From Nostoc sp. CHAB 5834 (GTDB lineage Bacteria; Cyanobacteriota; Cyanobacteriia; Cyanobacteriales; Nostocaceae): a DNA stretch of 35,704 bases. The DNA is taken from positions 1 to 35,704 of the forward strand of contig JAIVFU010000068.1 in NCBI GenBank assembly GCA_020829485.1. The letters run 5' to 3'. The position numbers and the translations under genes were made by a program. Positions 30,501 to 35,704 of this stretch are shown here, one piece after another (the stretch's first letter is position 1; every line of letters begins with the position of its first letter). A model generated the notes under the pieces. It had not been told where the DNA came from. It saw only the letters and a list, made by a program, of their open reading frames with translations, and ran no database searches.

Positions 30501-31447
30501 ATGGCGTGTTGCAATATATTCCTTTTGCCGCACTGACAATACCACAATCATCTATTAGTCAAAAGAATTATCAACCATTGTTGCTAAACCATGAAATTGT
30601 CAACTTACCATCAGCATCAACAATTGACATTCTCAGGAAAGAAATCAAAGAACGTAAAGCACCCAAAACCCTTGCTGTTCTTGCTGATCCGGTATTTAGT
30701 AAACAAGACGAACGGCTTGCAAACAATTGCCAAAATCCTCAGCCTTTCCTTAGTAACAACGCTCAGCAATTAGCCATAAATCCTCAAAATAGCTCTTATA
30801 ATATTGAACTTGATTTAGAAAAGTCCGCCTTAATACGAGCTACAAGAGATATAAATTGGGACAATATTACGCGGCTTAAAAAGACGAGGACAGAGGCTCT
30901 AGAAATTATGAAATTTGTGGATGATTCTGAACAAATACACGCTTTTGATTGTGAGGCCAACTATGCCTGGGCAAGTAACCCGGAACTTAGTCAATATCGC
31001 TATCTACTATTTGCTACTCACGGCATACTCAACGATATTAATCCAGAATTATCAGGGATAGTGCTATCTCTGGTAGACAAAAACGGCAATCCTACTCAAA
31101 AACCGTTCCTGCAATTGTCCGATTTATTCAATCTCGATTATCCAGCAGAATTAATCGTACTAAGTGCTTGTGAAACAGGACTGGGTAAAGAGGTGAGTGG
31201 AGAAGGATTAGTAGGGTTGACAAGAGGATTAATGTATGCAGGAGCAGCGCGAGTAGCCGTCTCTTTGTGGAGTGTGGAGGAAGAAGCAACCTCGAAGTTG
31301 ATGCGCGAGTTTTACAGAGAAATTTTGCAGAATGGCAAAACTCCAGCCGCTGCATTGAGAGCCGCACAACTAGAAATGTGGCGACAGGAAGAGTGGCGCA
31401 ATCCCTATTCCTGGGCAGGTTTCACGTTATTGGGAGAATGGCGCTAA
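27575..31447 (+). CDS. exported TPR-CHAT protein (caspase-like protease domain)
   Basis: 1290 residues. Residues 1-38 look like a signal peptide (basic start, hydrophobic core RYSLIGLLGVILLSDAVGA). About 110-715 are tetratricopeptide repeats, at least twelve, with the pattern A.....G....AL..Y.QAL.I (for example NYNQAIDRLNEELKL). A charged coiled coil follows (about 785-855, ERARARSLVELL...SQYRELQTKI). The last about 400 residues are a CHAT domain, a clan CD cysteine peptidase, with the dyad His1149 (LLFATHGIL) and Cys1199 (LSACETGLGK) both present, and the typical end NPYSWAGFTLLGEW. TPRs likely bind a regulator or substrate. The serine protease gene follows by 68 bp on the same strand, so the two may form an operon. 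Confidence 0.9.
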   Translation: MNKNAKLQRNFCCSFSRVSRYSLIGLLGVILLSDAVGAKVGGLENYSPKRSPEILLDKYRDNFPSLETGDKQVLLKNYHNQREIYLAQQSAPTPSIPLNTEQQKLYEQGVKLFQEAQELKKKGNREGYDQAINKYQQALKIVQSIGLRQEEAEINQNIGVVYFLLSDYKNALESHKKALSIWQELNQPLQQASALSLIGNVYVGIGEHEKAIEYFNQAESSFRAQKQFGFVAITLNSASNAYMRLGQMKNALNSLNQAIEIYRTTFIDIDKEAYILDRIAFVYSQISESDTAFQYYNQALDIQRKRRDFPAQAIIMRHIGSLHLKLGKHQQALEFLNKALEIQQTKGTLIDQGLIIQDIADVHISLGAYNQGIEEYKKAKSLFHQAGLTSLESQAIGLIVSVYRSFLGDNQKALKYTNEALQLQRQGGDKEDEASTLNQQADIYLLQGDYQIALDLYNQALKIERFITKNPRAEARTLGNIALLYNSLGDPNSSIKTYNQALDIYTKLDNQSEQARIMRAIGNVYQLDGRYNEAFKYYNQALSLYQRQKDHQLEIATLWGIAKTHRSSKDYDKAFDAANQALVLSQQYQYSFEQTASLGIIGSVYFAQGDYQNALNSYKNILVDYRKAGLRIKEAETLNTMSMAYEFQKNYNQAIDRLNEELKLRRELKDKTGEAQALYQIAINQRNLGNLEAALSNIQTTINIVESIRGNVQSDELRTSYFATVQNYYKFYIDLLMQLHEKDPTKVCELNIQYFKINDRCDAVALHISERARARSLVELLTEANAKIRKGANPELIQQERDLLQKLDTKQKLLQDLESRSQKDPVTEASIKRCQKDIENLLSQYRELQTKIRTTSPKYAALKYPEPLKLDQIQQQLDKDTILLQYSLGEQRSYVWVVTPNSLHSYELPKRKLIETAALDLKAGLQDIANQGTSPDNIPLAGKKISITQAANQLSELIIAPVTKHLGQKRLVVVADGVLQYIPFAALTIPQSSISQKNYQPLLLNHEIVNLPSASTIDILRKEIKERKAPKTLAVLADPVFSKQDERLANNCQNPQPFLSNNAQQLAINPQNSSYNIELDLEKSALIRATRDINWDNITRLKKTRTEALEIMKFVDDSEQIHAFDCEANYAWASNPELSQYRYLLFATHGILNDINPELSGIVLSLVDKNGNPTQKPFLQLSDLFNLDYPAELIVLSACETGLGKEVSGEGLVGLTRGLMYAGAARVAVSLWSVEEEATSKLMREFYREILQNGKTPAAALRAAQLEMWRQEEWRNPYSWAGFTLLGEWR

Positions 31448-31515
31448 CAAAAAATACTTGTGAAAGCTATTCTGCATCTACAAAATTGAAAATTTTGAAA
31501 TTAGGAGAATCATAA

Positions 31516-32427
31516 ATGAAACGGCAATTTATCTTTCTTGGCGTATCAGGTTTTTTGGGTTTAATGATTTTGGGTATTTGGGCATCTGTGGAAGCAGAAT
31601 CTCAACCAGTACCGCCAAAGTTTAGCATCATTAAAAATGTCGCAGAATTTAATCTCGTAATTGACAAAGAACCCATTTCAGGAAGTGATGTCAAAGCCAT
31701 TGATCAACCACCAGACTCAAGACAAAAGATTATTGGTGGAGATGACCGTATCCCCATGACTAGTAGAAAAAATCCTTGGTCATCTGTCGGTAAGATTGAA
31801 ATGTTAGACGCTGATGGTAATGGTTATAGTTGCACGGGTACACTGATATCTGAAGACGAAGTATTAACTAATGCTCACTGCATAGTGAACCCAGAAACTC
31901 GTAAAGCCTATCAGAAAATCAAATTTCTACCTAATTTAATTAACGGAATTTTACGCGATCAAAATGATATCGCTGACGCAACCCATATTGCTATTGGTAC
32001 AAATTTTCCAACTGGAACGTTAAAAGATTTTGTAGATGACTGGGCTGTTGTAAAACTCAATAAACCTCTTGGTAAAAAATACGGTCATCTAAAATTGAAA
32101 TCCATACCATCTTTTGACCTGGTAGGAGATACTGAACAATTTGCTTTAGTTGGTTACTCTGGTGATTTTCCTAATCCCAATAAAAAAGGATTTGAAGAAT
32201 TTACTGCTGGAGAAACAATGACTGCTGGCGTTCATGACGGATGTAGTATTCTTAGACAAAAGGATAATTTACTGTATCACAACTGCGATACCACAAAAGG
32301 TGCTTCTGGTGGTGCAATTATCGGTCAGATTGGCAGTGATTATTATGTTTTTGCCTTACATTCTGGCTCGGATAAAGTTAACGGACTACTATTAAACCGC
32401 GCTGTTAACATATCACGCATAAGATAA
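31516..32427 (+). CDS. exported trypsin/V8-like serine protease, probable zymogen
   Basis: 303 residues. Residues 1-30 form a signal peptide (GFLGLMILGIWASVEA). A prosegment follows to K71, then IIGGDDRIPMTSRKNPW, which resembles the N-terminus of mature S1/V8-type proteases after activation cleavage. The catalytic triad is visible: His121 in LTNAHC, Asp175 (or Asp174) in DDWAVVKL, and Ser264 in KGASGGAI. A disulfide pair may be formed by the Cys in YSCTG and NAHC. GASGGA resembles glutamyl-endopeptidase (V8) active sites more than animal trypsin. It follows the TPR-CHAT gene closely; an AGGAG-like site (TTAGGAGAATC) precedes the ATG. Confidence 0.86.
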   Translation: MKRQFIFLGVSGFLGLMILGIWASVEAESQPVPPKFSIIKNVAEFNLVIDKEPISGSDVKAIDQPPDSRQKIIGGDDRIPMTSRKNPWSSVGKIEMLDADGNGYSCTGTLISEDEVLTNAHCIVNPETRKAYQKIKFLPNLINGILRDQNDIADATHIAIGTNFPTGTLKDFVDDWAVVKLNKPLGKKYGHLKLKSIPSFDLVGDTEQFALVGYSGDFPNPNKKGFEEFTAGETMTAGVHDGCSILRQKDNLLYHNCDTTKGASGGAIIGQIGSDYYVFALHSGSDKVNGLLLNRAVNISRIR

Positions 32428-32488
32428 GCTTTGCGAAAATTAGTTGCTCATCAATCTTATAGCAATCCTAAATCATTCGTGAAAAGTT

Positions 32489-32521
32489 AGATCCCCGACT
32501 TCTTTGAGAAGTCGGGGATCT
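32489..32521. repeat. 33-bp palindromic repeat, copy 2
   Basis: As at 27215-27247 with one base changed at the centre (TTTGAG). It stands 62 bp after the serine protease stop and could act as a terminator, although no T-run follows. The two copies bracket the CHAT/serine-protease pair. Confidence 0.85.
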
Positions 32522-32612
32522 GAACAGTGCAAATTTGAACGAAATAAAATAGGATTACTATAGTTATATGGTTGATGACTAGCAAGCAAAAAAATCTATA
32601 ATTTTACAGTTT

Positions 32613-33404
32613 ATGAATACTATTTCGACAAGCAATAATTGGGACACTTCGCTTTACGAAGATAAACACGCCTTTGTCTGGCAATATGGCGAAGACTTAT
32701 TGCAATTACTCAACCCCCAGCCAGGAGAATCCATTTTGGATCTCGGCTGTGGAACTGGACAACTCACCGAAAAAATTGCCCAAGCTGGTGCTGAAGTAAT
32801 GGGAGTTGATTATGCATCCACGATGATAGAAAAGGCAAGACAAAACTATCCCGATATCCGCTTTGATGTTGCGAATGCGGCAAATTTTCAAGTAGACAAG
32901 CCATTGGATGCTGTGTTTTCCAACGCTGTACTACATTGGGTAAAAGAAGCAGATAGTGCGTAGTTTACCGCCGCAGGCATCGCTTCCATCCATCAATCCC
33001 TGAAACCCGGAGGCCGTTTTGTGGCAGAATTTGGTGGTAAGGGGAATGTAAAGGCGATCGCCACAGCTTTGGAAAGCGCCCTAGAAGCAATTAATATCTC
33101 GGCACAAGCCCTAAATCCGTGGTATTTCCCTAGTATTGGTGAATACGCCACCTTACTAGAACAGCAAGGCTTTGATGTCATTCATGCCATGCTTTTTGCT
33201 CGTCCAACTCCTTTAGCAGAAGGAGAAGCAGGTATGGCAAACTGGATTGGGATGTTCGCTTGCAGTTTTTTAGCAGGGCTTTCTGGTGAGCAAAAAATAC
33301 AAATAATTCGCGTCGTCGAGGAATATCTGAAGCAAACACTCTATCAACAAGGAACTTGGACAGCAGACTATCGAAGAATTCGCATCGTTGCTATTAAACT
33401 TTAA
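32613..33404 (+). pseudogene. class I SAM methyltransferase broken by a repeat-borne TAG
   Basis: The two halves, 32613-32963 and from 32964 to 33404, lie in one frame and are separated only by TAG at 32961-32963 (codon 117). The N-terminal half has the SAM-binding motif ILDLGCGTGQLTEKIAQ, MGVDYASTMIEKAR and DAVFSNAVLHWVKEAD; the rest has IHQSLKPGGRFVAEFGGKGN and continues to a normal end. The family is the trans-aconitate 2-methyltransferase/ubiquinone-type group; substrate unknown. Homologues join the two parts as KEAD-A(I)ASIHQ; here six to eight extra codons (positions 32958-32983, SA-stop-FTAAG) resemble a degenerate GCGTAGG...GCCGCAGGCATCGC repeat, which brings the stop. The second half has no good start, so the gene is probably inactive unless read through. 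Confidence 0.8.
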
Positions 33405-33431
33405 ATTGTGCGAATTTTTACTAGTGCCTTA

Positions 33432-33459
33432 ATTACGAATTACGAATTACGAATTAGTT
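33432..33459. repeat. heptameric repeat (ATTACGA)3 abutting the start at 33460
   Basis: ATTACGA occurs three times (33432-33452) followed by ATTAGTT, then the ATG. As at 3830 and 13656, it takes the place of a ribosome binding site. Confidence 0.8.
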
Positions 33460-34008
33460 ATGCATATACTTAAATTGTGCGATGCCTGCGGCGGGCTGCG
33501 CCAACGCCAGACATGGTTTTCATTACTACTAACCATTAGCCTCACCAATTTATTAGTCCCGCCCTCGCTAGCGCAAACCCCCACAATACCATCGCCTTCT
33601 AATGCGCCTCTGGAACTAGACTTATTGACCAAGCCAAAAGACTATGTAATCACAGTTAACACCATAAACCCAGAACGATTAACTGTTCCTAGTTTATGGT
33701 GGGCACAACAAAACTCTGAGAGAAAGCTATTGGATAATTGGATAGCATATCGAGCTTCTGAAAAAGAACCTGCACGAGTAGACTTGATCGTGAATCAGCA
33801 AATTTGGAGTTTACTAGACTCTATAGAGCGCTACGACTTCGTAAATCGCTTGGGTAGCGCTGCACGTAACTTTGGTTACAACGTCCGGGTATTTAACTAT
33901 CAAAAAGAACCCCTGGCAACCTACACTTGCAACTTTAGTACAAGTCCAGCTTTATGCAGTATTCAAACGACTGTTAAGAACAAGATAGGTTTACAGCGTT
34001 CTTTGTAG
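33460..34008 (+). CDS. exported hypothetical protein
   Basis: 182 residues that I do not recognise. Residues about 17-40 are a signal peptide core (TWFSLLLTISLTNLLVPPSLAQ, cleavage likely after LAQ). The mature part begins with a short Pro/Thr linker and carries a conserved-looking domain (LTVPSLWWAQQ, LLDNWIAYRASE, VDLIVNQQIWSLLDSIERYD) without cofactor or catalytic motifs, ending with two Cys that might pair. The n-region of the signal peptide (LCDACGGLRQR) is encoded by a GCGATGCCTGCGGCGGGCTG-type repeat at 33479-33507, so the natural start may be disturbed. Confidence 0.75.
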   Translation: MHILKLCDACGGLRQRQTWFSLLLTISLTNLLVPPSLAQTPTIPSPSNAPLELDLLTKPKDYVITVNTINPERLTVPSLWWAQQNSERKLLDNWIAYRASEKEPARVDLIVNQQIWSLLDSIERYDFVNRLGSAARNFGYNVRVFNYQKEPLATYTCNFSTSPALCSIQTTVKNKIGLQRSL

Positions 34009-34022
34009 AAAAAAGAGAGTAG

Positions 34023-34042
34023 AGACGCGATTAATCGCGTCT
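34023..34042. repeat. dispersed 20-bp palindrome AGACGCGATTAATCGCGTCT, copy 2
   Basis: Identical to 3392-3411. Here it lies in the short convergent gap between the exported protein and the solute-binding protein gene, and could fold in either transcript. Confidence 0.8.
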
Positions 34043-34095
34043 GAATTGGGAAGGGCACAAGGGGAACAGGAGAATAACCTATGCCCAATCCCCAA

Positions 34096-35277
34096 TTAAA
34101 CCTTAATTTTGGCGAATAAAGACTCGTATTGTTTTATTGCTGATGGGGGTAAGGGAAGCAAAAATTCGCTTTTATCAAAAACTTCGCGTAGGCGTAGCCC
34201 GTCGTAGTTATCGCTCTGTAAAATACTCCGTAATGCTTCTTGGATATCGGAAGCTACAATATTTGTAGAAATTGGCGAATTACTTTTCGTCAGCACCGAA
34301 ATTTGTTTAGCTGTGCTTGGTTGCCAACAAAAGTCAATCCATTGATCTGATAAAGTACCCTTAGTAGTAATACCTGCCGGACGTACCCACAAGTCTACCC
34401 AGATTGCTGTTCCTGACTGGGGAATAACTGCGCCAAGTTGCGGATAACGTCCCAGAACTTGCACTATATCGCTTGACCAACCAACCGCTAGCCAAGTGTC
34501 TCCCATAATTAGAGGTTCTAAGTAGTTATTGGAACTGTAGAACTTTACCTGTTGGTTTAATGCCTGTAATTCCTTTTCTAAGTCTGGTACTTGGTCAAGA
34601 TTCTCTGTATTATAAGATTTTCCTAACTTCTTTAAGACCAAACCAATAACTTCTCGTGGTTGATTGAGTAGGGAAATCTGCTGCCGCACTCCATCTCGCC
34701 ACAAATCACTCCAATCTTTGGGTGTCCATCCCAATTTTCGCAACTTGTCACGGTTATAAACAATCACTGTGCTACCCCAGCGATAAGGCGCACCCCACAC
34801 CTTCCCTTGAGTATCCAAGTTACCTTGGTCGTTGCGCGTTACCAGTTGTTTCCACCTTTCATCTAAAGCAGACCACTGCTTTAATTGGTTTCCCTCTACC
34901 TCTTGGAGTGGTTGAATCAGTTTCTGCTCAATAGCTGCTTTTAGCCAGTAATCTCCCAATGTCACTAGGTCTGCATCAGCTGTTTTTTGACCCTGCCTAA
35001 AGGGTATAAAGCGCCTCCATCCCTGCTCATCGGTGGCTTTTGGTTTCTGCTGCCAATTTTGTAATTGCTGAAATAAATCTTGTATCTGCTCGACTGGAGC
35101 AAACTTTAACTGCACCTCTTGCTGCAAACTTTTGTGGAACTGATTAACCACCTGACCAGGTATAGAACCTTTTAATAACTGTACTTTTAGTTGCGTCTGG
35201 TTGTTTCCACCACAGCCAAAAAGCAGTTGTGAAAGTGCCAATGTACTTGTACTTAGCAAAAAAGACCGTCGATCCAT
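34096..35277 (-). CDS. periplasmic solute-binding lipoprotein (PotD-like, extracellular solute-binding family 1)
   Basis: 393 residues. The N-terminus MDRRSFLLSTSTLALSQLLF then GC has a twin-arginine-like motif and a lipobox with Cys22, so the mature protein is membrane-anchored. The rest fits a two-lobed family 1/spermidine-putrescine type binding protein (GDYWLKAAIEQKLIQPL; WGAPYRWGSTVIVYNRDKL; MGDTWLAVGWSSD; VWVRPAG-like block). Substrate is not readable; polyamine is a guess. No permease or ATPase gene is next to it in the window. Near the C-terminus, YDGLRLRE is encoded by a GCGTAGGCGTAGCCCGTCGT repeat (34186-34207) kept in frame. The ATG is preceded by ATC(T/C)AAA-like heptads. Confidence 0.85.
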   Translation of the reverse strand: MDRRSFLLSTSTLALSQLLFGCGGNNQTQLKVQLLKGSIPGQVVNQFHKSLQQEVQLKFAPVEQIQDLFQQLQNWQQKPKATDEQGWRRFIPFRQGQKTADADLVTLGDYWLKAAIEQKLIQPLQEVEGNQLKQWSALDERWKQLVTRNDQGNLDTQGKVWGAPYRWGSTVIVYNRDKLRKLGWTPKDWSDLWRDGVRQQISLLNQPREVIGLVLKKLGKSYNTENLDQVPDLEKELQALNQQVKFYSSNNYLEPLIMGDTWLAVGWSSDIVQVLGRYPQLGAVIPQSGTAIWVDLWVRPAGITTKGTLSDQWIDFCWQPSTAKQISVLTKSNSPISTNIVASDIQEALRSILQSDNYDGLRLREVFDKSEFLLPLPPSAIKQYESLFAKIKV

Positions 35278-35304
35278 TGATTTTGGATTTGAGATTTTTG
35301 ATTA
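35278..35304. repeat. degenerate ATCYAAA heptads before the solute-binding protein start
   Basis: On the minus strand ATCAAAAATCTCAAATCCAA and then AATCA run into the ATG at 35277. Units resemble ATCYAAA but are imperfect. Nothing else is recognised between here and about 35583. Confidence 0.5.
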
Positions 35305-35583
35305 TACCTAATATTAAGCAGAGATATCACCAGAGGCTGACTAACTGAAAAAGTGTAGTTAGAAAATTAACGAGATTTTTTGTTGTTAATAGCGCTAATT
35401 TTGAATATTTGGCTTAAAATAGCGATTTCTTAGGCAAATATCTCCCTAAAGATTAATTTTTATCCATAAATTTCCTCATTAGTGCTTATGGTCAAAGTTT
35501 ACTTATGTTTAGAAGTAATGATTTAAATGTCACATTTGCACCAAAAATTATCAATACTTAAATAATCCCTAAGTATAATTAAA

Positions 35584-35704
35584 CTCAACGAGGTTGTCAC
35601 CAACCCCGTTGGTCTTCAAAACCGTGCATGAGAGTTTCCATCTCACACGGCTCCTCAATGATTTGGTGCTTGTCACGCATACCTCATTACCCATTTATCC
35701 AAGA
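35584..35704 (-). mobile_element. fragment of a group II intron (domain I region)
   Basis: On the minus strand GAGGAGCCGTGTGAGATGG and AAACTCTCATGCACGGTTTT then GAAGACC form the conserved hairpin of bacterial group II introns (CCGTGTGAGA/TCTCATGCACGG), followed by the complementary AACGGGGTTGG/CAACCTCGTT. In such introns a reverse-transcriptase ORF would be expected downstream (lower coordinates here), but 35278-35580 has none, so the element is truncated. Its other end lies outside the window. Confidence 0.55.

Noticed and set aside
27575..32427. Craspase-type CRISPR system (gRAMP with TPR-CHAT)
   Set aside because: The TPR-CHAT protein has a signal peptide and no CRISPR repeat or Cas7-11-like gene is in the window, so the cytosolic Craspase arrangement does not apply.
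32961..32963. Programmed TAG readthrough or pyrrolysine in the methyltransferase
   Set aside because: The enzyme is not a methylamine methyltransferase, no pyl genes are known for cyanobacteria, and the TAG lies in a repeat-like insert; ordinary disruption is simpler.
1..35704. tRNA, rRNA or intact insertion sequence
   Set aside because: No GTTC-loop/CCA-type cloverleaf, rRNA signature or transposase frame was found on either strand by eye.

Overview
The window looks like chromosomal DNA from a filamentous, Nostoc-like cyanobacterium. The reasons are many copies of the HIP1 octamer GCGATCGC, heptameric short tandem repeats, several Nostoc-type palindromic repeats scattered between and inside genes, a low-GC background, and cyanobacterial families (DUF2499/DUF3593 pair, PEP-CTERM and RTX proteins, Uma2 proteins, CHAT-TPR protein). 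I saw no rRNA, tRNA, CRISPR array or intact transposase.

Layout. 1-394: tail of a gene cut by the window edge and a decayed RTX fragment. 395-8086: exported nucleoside hydrolase with a PEP-CTERM-like tail (+); hisA and two small membrane proteins DUF3593/DUF2499 (-); a 21-bp minisatellite; csaB and a GT87-like membrane glycosyltransferase (+); an RTX protein (-). 8664-14843: housekeeping block with pgeF (-), birA (+), an M23 peptidase (+), ribE (-), a bifunctional-nuclease-family gene (+) and an aldo/keto reductase with a ferredoxin-like tail (+). 14844-16126: repeat-rich island holding a PIN-domain toxin and its small partner, with an integron attC-like hairpin site on one side and a half-site on the other. 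16127-24892: PPC-domain protein (-), an ABC exporter whose start lies behind an A9 run, Uma2, dGTPase, two miniature inverted-repeat elements, remnants of two antitoxin genes, and a U32 peptidase carrying repeat-derived inserts. 24998-27198: a SAP-like protein, a 59-residue ORF, a Uma2 gene, an antitoxin with a nonsense-mutated ParE-like toxin, and a 279-bp second copy of the 5' half of the Uma2 gene. 27575-32427: an exported TPR-CHAT protease-like protein followed by an exported trypsin/V8-like serine protease with a zymogen-like activation site. 32613-35704: a SAM methyltransferase broken by a repeat-borne TAG, an exported unknown, a solute-binding lipoprotein (-), and what looks like a truncated group II intron end.

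The housekeeping genes are mostly unrelated single-gene units. The more unusual content is (i) the paired exported proteases, a candidate extracytoplasmic proteolytic cascade; (ii) the attC-bounded toxin-antitoxin cassette; (iii) a recurrent pattern in which short genomic repeats have entered coding sequences in frame (U32 peptidase, Uma2, exported protein, solute-binding protein) or broken one (methyltransferase), or sit directly against start codons; and (iv) several decaying toxin-antitoxin genes. Family assignments rest on motif recognition by eye; no database search was run.
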